DNA of 64,000 bases from Caldithrix abyssi DSM 13497. Lineage in GTDB: Bacteria > Electryoneota > AABM5-125-24 > Hatepunaeales > Hatepunaeaceae. This document shows positions 19,167 to 30,861 of this stretch, piece by piece (the first letter of the stretch is position 1; each line of letters starts with the position of its first letter). Below the pieces are notes generated by a model. The model saw nothing but the letters and a program-made list of their open reading frames with translations, was not told where the DNA came from and made no database searches. Location of the stretch: positions 1 to 64,000 of the forward strand of contig CAMBDS010000011.1 in the NCBI GenBank assembly GCA_945865405.1, given 5' to 3'. Position numbers and translations under genes: made by a program.

Positions 19167-20543
19167 CTACTCGTAATGCTCTTTCCGGCAGTCCGGACAG
19201 ATCCCGTGGCTGAACTGGGCATCGGTGCGTGTCGAAATGTAGTACTCAATCTGATGCCATTCACCCACCTTGTCCCGGATCTTCTTGCAATGAGAACAGA
19301 CGGGCAACAATTCAGTTAGTGTCTTAATCTTGGAAAGCGCTTCCTTCAATTCGATCTCTATAAGTTTACGTTCTTCTACCTCTTGCGTTAACAACGCATG
19401 TTGCTCCAACAATAGCCCATGCTCCCGCTCCTTTTGCTCCATCTCATTTTTCAGCCGGAATTGCTCCATTGCGGCACGCTGTTCGCTCGTGAATAGCAAT
19501 TGTTTGACTTCCAACAGATTGCGCATGTACTTGACCGCGCGTTCCCAATCCTCACACTCCTCGAAGAACCGGACATAAGCCGCATAAAGATCATTCAGTA
19601 ACGATTGATCCGCGGTCTCCTCAGCAATTCCACGCACTTTGTCGTAAAGCGGGAGCACCTGATTGTACTCTTTGCGAAACATGTGAATATCGCCGACATT
19701 CTTCAGGATATTTGCTATCGCGTGCTTATGACCGAGCGAGGTTGCCAAGGGCAATGCCTCTTCATAGTAGGTCAACGCCTTTTCATAGTCGCCTAATCGC
19801 TGGTGTATCATACCGAAATTATTGAGCGCTGCCTGAATGCCAAAACGATTCTCTACCTTGATGTTCAATTCGTAGGCTTCTTGTGAGTATTGCATAGCTT
19901 TATCGTAGTCATGCTTGTAGAAGTAGCATCCGCAGAGATTGGTGCAGGCGTTTGCCTTCATCATCACATTTTCGGTTTCGGCAGCAAGTTTCAGAACCTC
20001 TTCGAATTGTTCAATTGCCGCCGGAAGGTCAAGCACAGACCTGTGCAATATCCCGAGGTTATTGTGGACATGACTGCGAAGACCTTTATCACCCGACTGG
20101 TAGGTCTCTTCCAGTGCCTCGTAGAACCATTGCGCCGCTTTGTCATTGATGGAAATTCCAGAATAGGCACTCGCAAGATTGATTTTAATCATGGTACGAA
20201 TACGTTGATCAACCATTTCACCAAAGGTGCTCGAGCACTCGCGTAAAATGTTCAAAGCGTGGGTAAATTCAGCGCGTTCGAGATGGATGATCGCCAACAT
20301 GTTGGCAAAACCACCCTTCTGATCGGCGCTACCTTTGGCAAGAATCTCCTCGCGCCACTCTTCGATCAACAAATCTCTGTCGAGTGTCAAGCCGACCCGC
20401 ATTATCCGGGAAATCAAATTCAGCGCACAGTCAATTCGCAGTTTTGTTTCATTTCTCCGAAAGATTCCATCATAAGCTTGTCTGGCAAATTCAAGAGATT
20501 CCTTGGGCGAATTTTGGGAAAGTCGCCTCGATTCTGCCAACAA
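19167..20543 (-). CDS. Tetratricopeptide-repeat protein with C-terminal four-cysteine (CxxCKKIRD...FSHGICPDC) tail
   Basis: Repeated TPR signatures (NLGILHRSVLDLPAAIEQFEEVL, NFGMIHQRLGDYEKALTYYEEALPLA); coiled-coil-like segment; C-terminus LLPVCSHCKKIRDKVGEWHQIEYYISTRTDAQFSHGICPDCRKEHYE. Confidence 0.85.
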   Translation of the reverse strand: MLAESRRLSQNSPKESLEFARQAYDGIFRRNETKLRIDCALNLISRIMRVGLTLDRDLLIEEWREEILAKGSADQKGGFANMLAIIHLERAEFTHALNILRECSSTFGEMVDQRIRTMIKINLASAYSGISINDKAAQWFYEALEETYQSGDKGLRSHVHNNLGILHRSVLDLPAAIEQFEEVLKLAAETENVMMKANACTNLCGCYFYKHDYDKAMQYSQEAYELNIKVENRFGIQAALNNFGMIHQRLGDYEKALTYYEEALPLATSLGHKHAIANILKNVGDIHMFRKEYNQVLPLYDKVRGIAEETADQSLLNDLYAAYVRFFEECEDWERAVKYMRNLLEVKQLLFTSEQRAAMEQFRLKNEMEQKEREHGLLLEQHALLTQEVEERKLIEIELKEALSKIKTLTELLPVCSHCKKIRDKVGEWHQIEYYISTRTDAQFSHGICPDCRKEHYE

Positions 20544-20729
20544 CCGCTCAACCTCTATTATCTCAAGAGGTTGGGAATTGTTGACGATTACTTCGCGAGA
20601 AGCTGCCCCCCGTCGTTTCGGTGGAGCAAATTTGCTCTCTGTAGCCGTTTCGGTTTTTACGGATAAGTTTTTGATTTAAGTCCGCGCCCCTATTCAGTAA
20701 CTGTTAGGAATCCTCTAATGGCAAATGCA

Positions 20730-22016
20730 CTACGGCTCAACGCGATACATCATTCTTGGAAACGGAATCGTCTCCCTGACATGTTGCAATCCGCAAAGCC
20801 AACTTACCGTCCTTTCCAAACCAAGGCCGAAACCGGAATGCGGCACCGAGCCATAGCGGCGAAGATCAAGATACCACTCGAAGGGCTGCTTCGGCAAGCC
20901 GTGCTCAGCAATTCGCTTTTCCAATTCCTCGAGGCTTGTCTCCCGCTCGCCGCCTCCGACGATTTCCCCGTAGCCGTCCGGAGCGATGCAATCGACTCCC
21001 TTGGCAAGTGCAGGGTTGACCTCATCCCGTTTCATATAGAACGCTTTTATCTCGTGAGGCCAACGATGGATCAGGATTGGCCTGTCAAACTGAGTGGCAA
21101 CAGCCTCTTCGTCCGGTGCACCAAAATCGTCGCCATACTTGAACTCGGTCTTTCCAACAAGTCGCTTGGCAGCCTCATCGTAGGTAATTCGCGGGAAGGG
21201 CTTCTGGACACGCTCAAGCGATGTAACATCACGTTCAAGGATCTTCAACTCCTCCTTTGCCGACTCAAGAACCTGCCCGACTACTTCGGTAAGGAAGTCC
21301 TCGATTAGATCCATGTTCTGGTCGAGATCGATGAAAGCAACCTCTGGCTCAAGCATCCAGAATTCAGTCAAGTGCTTGCGGGTCTTCGACTTCTCAGCGC
21401 GGAACACAGGCCCAAAAACATAGACCTTCCCGAACGCCATCGCTCCAGCTTCACCGTAAAGTTGCCCTGACTGAGTCAGGAAAACTTTAGATCCGAAGTA
21501 CTCAACGCCGAAAAGAGTCGTTGTTCCTTCGACTGCGTTCGGCGTGAACATCGGGCTATCGAAGCCGATATAACCACGTGAATCGAAGTAGTTCCGCATC
21601 GCCCGAATTGTCTGATGCCTGACGCGAAGGATCGCGTGTTGACGCTTGGAGCGCATCCAGAGGTGCCGGTGATCGAGCAGGAAGTCGGGGCCATGCTCTT
21701 TGGGCGAGATTGGGTAGTCTATCGCCTTTTGAATCAGCTTGAGTGACTGGACGATCAGCTCGTAACCACCGGGCGCACGTTCGTCAGCATGAACGGTACC
21801 GGTTACGGTCAGGGATGACTCCTGAGTGATCTCTTTGGCGATGGCAAACTCTTCTTCGGTTACCTCCGCCTTGGAGACGACGCACTGCATAACAGCCGAG
21901 CCATCGCGGACGATCAAAAACGCCAGTTTGCCTGAGGATCGACTGTTGTAGATCCAGCCAGCGATCGATATTACTTGCCCGTCATGAAGGCGGGCGTCTG
22001 AAATTGATGTGTACAT
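20730..22016 (-). CDS. asnS: Asparaginyl-tRNA synthetase
   Basis: VISIAGWIYNSRSSGKLAFLIVRDGSAVMQCVV, FGPVFRAEKSKTRKHLTEFWMLEPEVAF, GFGLGLERTVSWLCGLQHVRETIPFPR. Confidence 0.95.
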   Translation of the reverse strand: MYTSISDARLHDGQVISIAGWIYNSRSSGKLAFLIVRDGSAVMQCVVSKAEVTEEEFAIAKEITQESSLTVTGTVHADERAPGGYELIVQSLKLIQKAIDYPISPKEHGPDFLLDHRHLWMRSKRQHAILRVRHQTIRAMRNYFDSRGYIGFDSPMFTPNAVEGTTTLFGVEYFGSKVFLTQSGQLYGEAGAMAFGKVYVFGPVFRAEKSKTRKHLTEFWMLEPEVAFIDLDQNMDLIEDFLTEVVGQVLESAKEELKILERDVTSLERVQKPFPRITYDEAAKRLVGKTEFKYGDDFGAPDEEAVATQFDRPILIHRWPHEIKAFYMKRDEVNPALAKGVDCIAPDGYGEIVGGGERETSLEELEKRIAEHGLPKQPFEWYLDLRRYGSVPHSGFGLGLERTVSWLCGLQHVRETIPFPRMMYRVEP

Positions 22017-22161
22017 TTAGATGTATATAAAGTTTAATTGTCAGTTCGATCTTGATTTTGCGATTTAGATGCAGTTTTTGCGCCGGGAATTCATTTGAAC
22101 ATTTCTGCAAAACTTAAATAGCTATCAATTACTCTAAATTATTGGTTTTCATTGCATAAGG

Positions 22162-22650
22162 TCAAATAGATCTTGATAACTCCCCCACCCAAACTTCAAC
22201 CACGGCGTCCTCAGGACTGGCGGCGCGGTCGTCAAAGAGTTCGAAGTCGATGCCGTAGCTGCGCTTCAAGTCTCCTTGGTGCTCCTCCTGCCAGATCCGC
22301 TTCCAAATAGCCGGGATTGTGTCCCAGATTGCTCCTCGATCAGTCTCATAGGAGCGATACTCACCGGGCGGGACGACAAGCTTCACCATGCCAGCAGGGA
22401 CATCCGCGTTGCCGGAAACCTTCACGCCGATCATATAGCTGTAATCGCCCCGGCGACCGTCGTCATAGTCGTAGTAGAGCGCCAGCGTCGCCTCTTCGAT
22501 CTGATTGGGGATTTTGGCGAATAGTGCGTCCCGGAACCAACGGTCCCAAAGCTTGGCAATAACGCTCTCACCCTCTAGCCCCATTTCCCGCATGTTGCTC
22601 GTGCGGGCTGTAATACCGATTACGGTGAAGCCCTCAAAGTGTTTTTTCAT
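22162..22650 (-). CDS. GyrI-like / effector-binding-domain (AraC E.B.) protein
   Basis: [19 protein letters not shown]...[49 protein letters not shown]...VEVWVGEL. Start moved to 22650; ATGA overlap with the cstA stop. Confidence 0.75.
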   Translation of the reverse strand: MKKHFEGFTVIGITARTSNMREMGLEGESVIAKLWDRWFRDALFAKIPNQIEEATLALYYDYDDGRRGDYSYMIGVKVSGNADVPAGMVKLVVPPGEYRSYETDRGAIWDTIPAIWKRIWQEEHQGDLKRSYGIDFELFDDRAASPEDAVVEVWVGELSRSI

Positions 22651-24431
22651 ACGGCGTTCCTCCACATCTTCCGCCATTTTCCCACAGACGCCACCAGAAT
22701 CACCCAGACGCAAATCATCATGATCGCGGTTAGCGTCGCATCGACATAGCCGAGCGTCGGATTCGCGCCCGACCTTGCCATAGGCAAAAAGTTGTCGAAG
22801 ATGTTCTTCCAACCCGCCGTCAAGGTCGTCGTCGTCACGAATACCATCGGAACGAGCGTTACCCAAATATACTGCTTTCTTCCTGTTTGCAATATGAGCG
22901 TCGTCCCTACGCAAAGTGCGATTCCGGCAAGTAATTGATTGGCCACGCCAAACATAGGCCAAATAGTGCTAATTGAGCCTGTAAAAATAAAGTATGACCA
23001 CGCTGCGCAGACAAGGAAACTGGTGATGATCGTCCCCGGCAGCCAATCGTGTTCACCAAACTTGGAGTGAAAGCGCCCCGCCGTCTCCTGCACAAGAAAC
23101 CGCGCCACTCGCGTGCCGGTGTCGATAGTCGTCAGTATGAAGAGAGCCTCAAACATGATGATGAAGTGATACCAATATGACATCAGCTTGCCCATGCCGG
23201 GGATCTTAGCGAAAATTTCAGCGATCCCAACAGCCAAAGACACTGCGCCACCGGGACGACCTTCGACGTTTTCACCGACCTCTTCGGAAAGGCGAGGCAA
23301 GTCAACCACTTCCATTCCAAGCGTTTGATACTTGGCTGGCGCCACATTGATCGCATAATAATCTGCCGGCTGAAGGCAGCTCGCCGCAATCATACAGGTA
23401 ATGCCGATTAATCCCTCTATCAACATCGCCCCGTACCCAATTGGCCTGATATGCGACTCGAGACTAATCATCTTTGGCGTCGTCCCGGATCCGACCAGCG
23501 CATGAAACCCGCTAATCGCGCCACAGGCGATTGTGATAAAGACAAACGGGAAAAGTGACCCCGGAATGATTGGCCCGCCTCCGCCGACGAAGTTGCTGAA
23601 CATCGGGGCTTTTAGCTCTGGATTGACAATCATGATCCCTATTACGATCATCCCAATCGTGCCGATCTTCATGTAGGAACTGAGATAATCTCGCGGGCAA
23701 AGCAACATCCAAACCGGCAAAACCGAGGCGATAAATCCATAGGCTGCCAGCGCTATCGTGATACCGTTTTTGTCCAGAACCAGCCAATGTCCTAAGGACG
23801 AGTGAGCCACCTCCCTGCCGAAAATCACCGCTAACAGTAGCCCGATAACCCCAATCACCGTCGCTTCACCGACAGCTCCGGGTCGGAACTTGTAGCTGTA
23901 AAGCCCCATAAAAAGCGCAAGCGGGATAGTACATCCGATTGTGAAGACCCCCCAGGCTGACTCCTTCAGTGCATTGACGACCGCCAAACCTAACCCTGCC
24001 AAAGCTATCACAACAACGAAAAGGATGGCGATGCTCGCCATTACTCCGGCAACTGGCCCTATCTCACGTCGGGCAATTTCGGCAAGCGATATTCCCCCAC
24101 GCCGGGTTGACCCCCAAAGTATGATGAAGTCGTGGACGGCTCCCGCCAACACGACGCCTATCAATATCCAAAGAAATCCGGGCATAAATCCAAATTGCGT
24201 TGCCAACACCGGCCCAATCAGAGGCCCCGCTCCTGTGATCGCGGCAAAGTGATGCCCGAAAAGAACCCACTTTTTCGTCGGGACGAAGTTCTGGCCGTCG
24301 TATCTAGTGTGAGCCGGTGTTCGAATGGAATCATCCAACACCGCGACTTTGGTGGCGAGAAACGCGCTGTAGAACCTATATGCTATCGCCAGCACGCAGA
24401 GCGTGCCGATCATAATGGGAAGGGCGTTCAT
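22647..24431 (-). CDS. cstA: Carbon starvation protein A (peptide/pyruvate transporter family)
   Basis: [59 protein letters not shown]. Confidence 0.96.
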   Translation of the reverse strand: MNALPIMIGTLCVLAIAYRFYSAFLATKVAVLDDSIRTPAHTRYDGQNFVPTKKWVLFGHHFAAITGAGPLIGPVLATQFGFMPGFLWILIGVVLAGAVHDFIILWGSTRRGGISLAEIARREIGPVAGVMASIAILFVVVIALAGLGLAVVNALKESAWGVFTIGCTIPLALFMGLYSYKFRPGAVGEATVIGVIGLLLAVIFGREVAHSSLGHWLVLDKNGITIALAAYGFIASVLPVWMLLCPRDYLSSYMKIGTIGMIVIGIMIVNPELKAPMFSNFVGGGGPIIPGSLFPFVFITIACGAISGFHALVGSGTTPKMISLESHIRPIGYGAMLIEGLIGITCMIAASCLQPADYYAINVAPAKYQTLGMEVVDLPRLSEEVGENVEGRPGGAVSLAVGIAEIFAKIPGMGKLMSYWYHFIIMFEALFILTTIDTGTRVARFLVQETAGRFHSKFGEHDWLPGTIITSFLVCAAWSYFIFTGSISTIWPMFGVANQLLAGIALCVGTTLILQTGRKQYIWVTLVPMVFVTTTTLTAGWKNIFDNFLPMARSGANPTLGYVDATLTAIMMICVWVILVASVGKWRKMWRNAV

Positions 24432-24436
24432 ACAAT

Positions 24437-24964
24437 TTAAGAGTTATTAGTTTGTAAAAAGGGAGCCTTACCTTTACTAACCCAATCGGGAGCCGAACCG
24501 ACCTTTTGGCGAAGGATCAAGTTCATCTGTGCAGAGTGATGTTGAATGTGCCGGATGTTGTAGATGAACAGCTCGGCTATCCCAAGTCCCTTCCGTCGTG
24601 AAGGAGCCATCTGGTCTGTGGTGCTTTCGAGCAAAACGTGCGCCTTGCCGCGGCCAATAGCAAGGTAGGACAGAACCACATCTTTGTCATAGGGCAAGTC
24701 GGGAAGAAGTCCGCCCGAACCCATTTCACGCAAGTCGAGGGGCTCAGGCGGAGCGAACTCCACTTTCAGATCGGTCATGTAGAAATCGAGCCAGAAGGCC
24801 GTGTGCCAGGCCAGATACCAGAAACCGACGATACCTCGAGGATTCCATTCAGGCTTTTGCGAATTGCTCCAAACCTCTACCGGACATGCCCGGACAGCGT
24901 TCTCCATCGTTTCGATAGAGGCGCAGATTTGGCTCCAAAGGATCTTCTTAAGTTCAGTATCCAT
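24437..24964 (-). CDS. DinB-family-like protein
   Basis: [12 protein letters not shown] and [18 protein letters not shown] (His positions typical of DinB folds). Start at second Met of the tracked ORF. Confidence 0.7.
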   Translation of the reverse strand: MDTELKKILWSQICASIETMENAVRACPVEVWSNSQKPEWNPRGIVGFWYLAWHTAFWLDFYMTDLKVEFAPPEPLDLREMGSGGLLPDLPYDKDVVLSYLAIGRGKAHVLLESTTDQMAPSRRKGLGIAELFIYNIRHIQHHSAQMNLILRQKVGSAPDWVSKGKAPFLQTNNS

Positions 24965-25007
24965 GACAAGCCCCCTCAACCTTTCTCTAATACTGCGAAA
25001 ATGAAGG

Positions 25008-25919
25008 TTAACTAATTCTTTGGTACTCTTGGTGCAATTCTTTCAAAGCTTCTCGTAATGAGGGCATCTCTGTTTTCAGATCCCGTCTCAACTTGCCATT
25101 CGTCATTGAGCAGTTCAGCGGACGCTTTTCGTCTGATTGAAAATCTGCGCTCGTTGTAGGCATTATTAGGTTAGGATTTAAGCCGAAAACTCGCGCCAGC
25201 TCCAGCCCAAACTCCAAGCGGCTGATCGAATCGTTGCCGCAAAGGTGATAAGTTCCGTTCAGGTCGCCTGTTGCAAGCTCAACTAAAGTGTTACACAAAA
25301 CAGGCAGGTATATCTGGCTGCGGTATTCGTCGCTAAATAGTTGAATTTTATCGCCACGCTGTAAACTCTCGATCACCTGCTCGGTGAACCGCTTCCGATA
25401 GCGATTGATACCGTAAACCAGAGCAACTCTACCCACAATGTAAATGCTGCATACCGACTTTACAACTTCCTCCGCTTCCAATTTGGTCTTGCCATACGTG
25501 CAAATCGGGTCGGGAAGGTCATCTTCTGAGTAATTGCCTTTCCCACCATTGAACACAATATCGGTCGAGAGATAAACCAGTTTAGCGCCTACCTTTTCAG
25601 CGGCACGAGCTATGTTCTCAGTACCATGAACATTGACTTCAATTGCCAGATCGGGGTTCCTTGCGCATGGAATAATTCCATTGAATGCTGCGCAATGGAT
25701 AATTGTGGTGGGTGAATAGCGCGAAATCGCTTCGCAAACCTGCCCGGAATCGCGAACATCAAGTCTTAATATCTGACCCAAAACACTTTCTTCAGGTGCG
25801 TCCGTCGAGTGAATTGTTCCTATTGTCTCATTTTGAGATGAGCAAAATTTCGCAAGAGCCGATCCGATAAACCCACCAACTCCTGTAATTAAAACACGAT
25901 GCACGTTTTGATTACTCAC
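25008..25919 (-). CDS. SDR-family sugar-nucleotide reductase (dTDP-4-dehydrorhamnose reductase-like)
   Basis: VLITGVGGFIGSALAKF, YLSTDIVFNGGKGNYSEDDLPDPICTYGKTKLEAE. Confidence 0.85.
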   Translation of the reverse strand: MSNQNVHRVLITGVGGFIGSALAKFCSSQNETIGTIHSTDAPEESVLGQILRLDVRDSGQVCEAISRYSPTTIIHCAAFNGIIPCARNPDLAIEVNVHGTENIARAAEKVGAKLVYLSTDIVFNGGKGNYSEDDLPDPICTYGKTKLEAEEVVKSVCSIYIVGRVALVYGINRYRKRFTEQVIESLQRGDKIQLFSDEYRSQIYLPVLCNTLVELATGDLNGTYHLCGNDSISRLEFGLELARVFGLNPNLIMPTTSADFQSDEKRPLNCSMTNGKLRRDLKTEMPSLREALKELHQEYQRIS

Positions 25920-27303
25920 GCTTCATCTCGACCCCTACTACCATGCCCTTTGAGTGCATAAAGTGTTGTCTTTCCAATCTTTTTAATAATAATAATTGTG
26001 CTCCAGCTATAGAGATCGAAACACCGGGAAAGCTGAAGCGGGTTGACTTCACAAATAAAGCTGCTTTTAAAGTTGCAATTTTTTCATCGACCTCTCGAAG
26101 TTCATCGTTTAGTACAACAAGATTTTCTTTCAAATCGTTTTCCGCTGAATAGAGCGATCCATAAAGTCTTTGTCTTGATGCATCTACATTACCTACACCT
26201 AAATCTGATTCAACCATTTTCTTCAGGGCATTCTGAATTTTTGCCAGTTGTGACTCAACGCCTGCGATGAACTTCCGTTGGCCTTCCGCCTTTGATTCAA
26301 GATCTGATTCGAATGTCAAAGTAACTTCGGTTCGGGCTTGAGCCTCGTTTCCGAGAGTCTTGCATTCTACACTTAACTTAGCTGTTGTAGTGCCCCCCAC
26401 AAGAACCCCGGCTCCACCATTTAGTTTGACGGACTGCCCGGCGAATAGTCGAGCATTTGTAGCCTCATTAGCGATTATTATATCGCGACCTGCTTTAACC
26501 TGTTGATTATGAACATAACGGATTATGACGTCTTCAACAGCACTTATTGATCCTTTCCCCGCACCGATGAATCCCCCTCTAACTATGACGCTAATCCCAG
26601 ATTCGATAGTTGCATCCTCGACAACTCCCTTTACTTCGACAATACCAGTAGCAACTATCTTGAATCCACTCAGAACATCACCATGAACAATCACATCTCC
26701 ATTAAAATCAATATTACCGGTTGTATAGTTTAAGTCGCCTTTAACTTGATATACTGTTACGACTTCAATCTGTTCGTGATGGGCCAGCCTGACATGACCA
26801 TAAGCATCAGACATAAGAGCTTCGTCATTCCCGTCAACAAAACTGGTGTTTTTCCCACGATGAAGCTCTGCTTTCCGCCCGGATTTTGCCGGCAAAACAT
26901 GGCCTTGAATATCAAAACCCGCTGTACCACTGATAGGGGGAATGACGCGTGCCAACAGTTGTCCCGGTACGACTTTCTGCACCAAATTAACATTCATATA
27001 ATCGACAGAGCCGTCATCCCGTATTTCAGGCGAAATAGTTGGGGTTGGATTGAAATTGTATTCTATTCTACCTCTTTTACCTGCAATTGGCTCCTTTCCT
27101 TCTGCAATCAGTACTTCTCGATTGAAGACCTGCTCCCCCACCATTTCTTCAACATTTTCTTGCAGTAATCCCGAATATACACCCGAAGTCTTTATGAATT
27201 CAAGAACTCGCTCTTTGGTAAATACATCGCCAACCACCTCAGGAGATACTGTGAGATAAGCATGCATCAATGTGCGGTCTATTTTCAGACGAAGAATTGG
27301 CAA
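25912..27303 (-). CDS. FapA-family (DUF342) polymerizing-type protein
   Basis: Beta-helix-like core ...DLNYTTGNIDFNGDVIVHGDVLSGFKIVATGIVEVKGVVEDATIESGISVIVRGGFIGAGKGSISAVEDVIIRYVHNQQVKAGRDIIIAN. Confidence 0.85.
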   Translation of the reverse strand: MPILRLKIDRTLMHAYLTVSPEVVGDVFTKERVLEFIKTSGVYSGLLQENVEEMVGEQVFNREVLIAEGKEPIAGKRGRIEYNFNPTPTISPEIRDDGSVDYMNVNLVQKVVPGQLLARVIPPISGTAGFDIQGHVLPAKSGRKAELHRGKNTSFVDGNDEALMSDAYGHVRLAHHEQIEVVTVYQVKGDLNYTTGNIDFNGDVIVHGDVLSGFKIVATGIVEVKGVVEDATIESGISVIVRGGFIGAGKGSISAVEDVIIRYVHNQQVKAGRDIIIANEATNARLFAGQSVKLNGGAGVLVGGTTTAKLSVECKTLGNEAQARTEVTLTFESDLESKAEGQRKFIAGVESQLAKIQNALKKMVESDLGVGNVDASRQRLYGSLYSAENDLKENLVVLNDELREVDEKIATLKAALFVKSTRFSFPGVSISIAGAQLLLLKRLERQHFMHSKGMVVGVEMKRE

Positions 27304-27370
27304 CTGCCATCCCTGGGAAAATTCGTTAGGTCATTCTGTAATATAACCCCAATATTGCAAATTATAAAGC

Positions 27371-27405
27371 AAAAAGCGGCGTCTCTGATTTATCGAACGC
27401 CGCTT
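27371..27405 (-). terminator. Rho-independent terminator downstream of acs
   Basis: Minus strand AAGCGGCGT-loop-ACGCCGCTT followed by TTTTT; 9-bp perfect stem. Confidence 0.8.
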
Positions 27406-27448
27406 GAAGGTAACTCAAAAAGATTCTGCAATTCACTGTCGCAACGAC

Positions 27449-29395
27449 TTAGTCCTCTTCATACTTCATCTTCAATTCTTCGACTACCGATGGATCCGCT
27501 AGCGTTGTGGTATCTCCCAGAACTTTGCCTGTGGCAATATCTCTTAGCAGTCTCCGCATGATCTTACCGGAGCGTGTCTTAGGCAGATCCGACGAGAAGA
27601 TTATCTGCTCAGGCCTGGCAATATTACCAATCTTTTGGGCAACGTGCTCCTTCAGTTGAGCCGCAAGATCATTGGAAGCCTCGATCCCACCCTTCAAAGT
27701 GACAAATGCAATTGGCGCCTGCCCTTTAATCTCATGTTGGATGCCAACGACCGCTGCCTCAGCCACCATCTGATGATCGACAAGTGCTGACTCGACCTCC
27801 ATGGTAGAAAGATTGTGCCCCGCCACCAGCATCACGTCATCAACCCGTCCCAACAACCAGAGATACCCATCCTGATCAACCTTTACACCGTCAGCCGGAA
27901 AATAGGCGTGAGGCCATTTGGACCAGTATGTTTTGACGAATCTTTCGTGGTCGCCCCAGATCGTACGCGCCATCCCGGGCCAAGGCTTGGTGATGCCAAG
28001 AAAACCTCCACCCTCAACAATCTCGTTCCCTTGTTCATCGAAAACAGCCGCACTTATGCCTGGAAACGCTTTGGTCGCCGACCCCGGCTTGGTAGGGATC
28101 AATCCTGGAAGTGGCGCGATCATAATGTGCCCCGTCTCGGTCTGCCACCACGTATCGACTATCGGGCAGTTGTCGCCGCCAATATGCTCCTGATACCACA
28201 TCCACGCTTCCGGATTGATAGGTTCCCCTACTGACCCGAGCAATCTCAAGCTGCTCAAATTGTGCATTTTGGGCCACTTGACACCCCACCGCATAAACGA
28301 GCGAATGGCGGTCGGCGCGGTGTAAAATATCGTCACTCCGTAGTCTTCGATCAATTTCCAAAAGCGGTTTTTGTCAGGCCAATCGGGAGCCCCTTCGTAA
28401 ATAAGCTGTGTCACTCCGCAAGCCAACGGCCCATATACAACGTAAGAATGACCGGTCACCCAGCCGATATCCGCAGTACACCAGAAAAGATCTTGCGGCT
28501 TCATGTCGAACACAAGCTTTGTCGTGGCATAAACACCTGTTAAATAGCCGCCAATGGTGTGCAGGATACCTTTCGGTTTACCGGTGGTTCCCGATGTGTA
28601 GAGAGTGAAAAGAGGGTCTTCGGCATCCATAATTTCCGGTTCGCAATCGGGAGCCGCTCCATCGACCAACCTGTGCCACCAATGATCGCGCCCTTCTGTG
28701 ATATGAACGGGAAAATCTCCGCGTTTAAAAACGATCACATCCCTTATCGTTGGACAACCTTCGAGTGCGATATCGGCATCGTGTTTGAGAGGAATAATCC
28801 GCCCTCTTCGCCAACCTCCATCTGCGGTTATCAAAAGCTTTGCGCCAGCATCATTGATCCGCTCGCGTAACGACTCCGGCGAGAACCCACCAAAAACAAC
28901 CGAATGAACTGCTCCAATGCGCGCACATGCCAGCAACGCAATCGGCAACTCAGGAATCATTGGCATGTAGATGGCGACCCGGTCGCCCTTTTCGACGCCG
29001 AGTTTTTTTAGAGCATTTGCAAATTTGCAGACAGCCCTGTACAACTCATAGTAAGTTAGTATCCTTCGGTCTCCCGGCTCACCCTCCCAGATGAAAGCCG
29101 CTTTGTGCCGTCTGTCGCTTGCGACGTGAACATCTAGGCACGACTCGGTGATATTCAGTTTACCACCAACAAACCATTTGGCGTCGGGACGATTCCATTC
29201 GAGTATTTTGTCCCACTTTTTCCGCCAGACAAGCTGACTGGCAAAAGAGGCCCAAAATGCCTCTGGGTCATTTGCCGCCTTTTTGTAGATGTCAAAATCG
29301 TTGGCGTTAGCCTGGGCAGAAAACTGCTTGGAGGGTGGAAAGAGTCTCTCTTCACTGAGCAGAGTTTCAAGAGTTTTTGCTTTGGAATTTGGCAT
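27449..29395 (-). CDS. acs: Acetyl-CoA synthetase
   Basis: [57 protein letters not shown]. Confidence 0.97.
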   Translation of the reverse strand: MPNSKAKTLETLLSEERLFPPSKQFSAQANANDFDIYKKAANDPEAFWASFASQLVWRKKWDKILEWNRPDAKWFVGGKLNITESCLDVHVASDRRHKAAFIWEGEPGDRRILTYYELYRAVCKFANALKKLGVEKGDRVAIYMPMIPELPIALLACARIGAVHSVVFGGFSPESLRERINDAGAKLLITADGGWRRGRIIPLKHDADIALEGCPTIRDVIVFKRGDFPVHITEGRDHWWHRLVDGAAPDCEPEIMDAEDPLFTLYTSGTTGKPKGILHTIGGYLTGVYATTKLVFDMKPQDLFWCTADIGWVTGHSYVVYGPLACGVTQLIYEGAPDWPDKNRFWKLIEDYGVTIFYTAPTAIRSFMRWGVKWPKMHNLSSLRLLGSVGEPINPEAWMWYQEHIGGDNCPIVDTWWQTETGHIMIAPLPGLIPTKPGSATKAFPGISAAVFDEQGNEIVEGGGFLGITKPWPGMARTIWGDHERFVKTYWSKWPHAYFPADGVKVDQDGYLWLLGRVDDVMLVAGHNLSTMEVESALVDHQMVAEAAVVGIQHEIKGQAPIAFVTLKGGIEASNDLAAQLKEHVAQKIGNIARPEQIIFSSDLPKTRSGKIMRRLLRDIATGKVLGDTTTLADPSVVEELKMKYEED

Positions 29396-29454
29396 TAGAA
29401 ATGTTGAAAGTTGAATTGCTATTGAAATCAGGCAATACTAAATTCACTGAACTC

Positions 29455-30699
29455 CTACTTCAGGAAATTTAGAAATCCGGTGATAATCAGCGCATTAGTG
29501 AAATCTACGAAGAACGCGCCGACTATCGGGACTATCAGGAAGGCTCGAGGCGCAGGGCCATGCTTTTCGGCAATCGCATGCATGCTCGCCATAGCGTTGG
29601 AGGTCGCACCCAAAGCAAACCCGATCAAACCCCCGGCCATAACTGCTGCATCGTAGTCCTTGCCCATGAAACGATAGACGAGATAGTAAGCGAATATCGC
29701 CATGAAAATGATTTGAACAATCAAGATAACCAGCATCGGCAAAGCCAGATCGAGAATATCCCATAGCTTCAAACCCATCAGTGCCATCGAGAGGAAAAGT
29801 GAGAGAAAGATGGTACTAAGGTCATCGACGACGCGAGGCTCGATCTTAATCTTTGCAATCGGAAGCGTATTGCAGAAAATTCCAGCAATTACCATCGCCC
29901 CAATGTAGGCAGGCAGGGTGAAGTACTGACCAAGCCAGGTGCTAAGATGTCCGCCAATGAACATCGCAACCAAGATGATCGTAATAATCTTAAGTAATTT
30001 GAAGGCGCTTGGAGATTCGCCGACCGGTTCCGTATCGATATCGCCTTCGTAGGACGCCAGATCCTTCGCCATCTTGTCCGAACCTTTGCCGAACGAGTCC
30101 CTATTGTGAACAGGTTTATGTTTTTTTATCAGCGCCAGAACAATCGGTCCGGCAACCAATCCACCGGTCATCAAGCCAAAAGTCGAAGCCGCCACCCCCA
30201 ACGGGACTCCTCCGACAAACCCGTAGGAATCTTCCATCAACTTTCCAAAAGCGGCACTCGTCCCCAACCCCCCAATCAACGAAATCGAACCACCCAGTAA
30301 CCCAAGAAACGGATGTGTGCCAAGCGGATAGGTCAGCAGTACCCCAATGACGTTCTGGAATACAGCCAGCAACGTCGATAGCACCAAAAAGACGACAACC
30401 TGAATTCCGCCAATCTTGATTAGCTTCAAATTGGCTCCAAGTCCAATTGTAGTAAAGAACGCAATCATCATCGGTGATTGGAGTTTATTATCAAATTCAA
30501 AGTTCAGAATATTGTTCATCCTCAGCCCGAGCGCGATGAAAGCAAAAAGCAACCCCCCCACGACAGCGGATGGTATGCTATACTTTTCGAAGACCGGAAA
30601 TTTCCGTTTGATACCGTGACCGATAAAGAGTACAACCGCTGCCGCGGCGAGCGTTTGCACCATATCGAGCTTGATGATCGTCGGTCCCATAAACTCCAA
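29455..30699 (-). CDS. gltS: Sodium/glutamate symporter
   Basis: Multi-TM; GGSISLIGGLGTSAAFGK, GLIGFALGATSNAMASM, FLIVPIVGAFFVDFTNALIITGFLN. Confidence 0.93.
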   Translation of the reverse strand: MEFMGPTIIKLDMVQTLAAAAVVLFIGHGIKRKFPVFEKYSIPSAVVGGLLFAFIALGLRMNNILNFEFDNKLQSPMMIAFFTTIGLGANLKLIKIGGIQVVVFLVLSTLLAVFQNVIGVLLTYPLGTHPFLGLLGGSISLIGGLGTSAAFGKLMEDSYGFVGGVPLGVAASTFGLMTGGLVAGPIVLALIKKHKPVHNRDSFGKGSDKMAKDLASYEGDIDTEPVGESPSAFKLLKIITIILVAMFIGGHLSTWLGQYFTLPAYIGAMVIAGIFCNTLPIAKIKIEPRVVDDLSTIFLSLFLSMALMGLKLWDILDLALPMLVILIVQIIFMAIFAYYLVYRFMGKDYDAAVMAGGLIGFALGATSNAMASMHAIAEKHGPAPRAFLIVPIVGAFFVDFTNALIITGFLNFLK

Positions 30700-30861
30700 T
30701 TCCTTCCCGGGTTGTGGTTAAGGTTATCATGAGGTATTAAGGTATAAAAAGAAATGCAGTTCGGCAAGTGTCTGGTGGGCGAAAGCAGGTTAATTCGGGG
30801 TGCTATTCAAGAAAATCACATTAACGGATCGATAAAAAGATTGTCGATCATCTCCGAGCTG

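Noticed and set aside
22162-22962. 266-aa longest ORF of the GyrI-like gene
   Set aside because: Upstream portion overlaps cstA in another frame; the true start is most likely 22650 (MKKHFEG).
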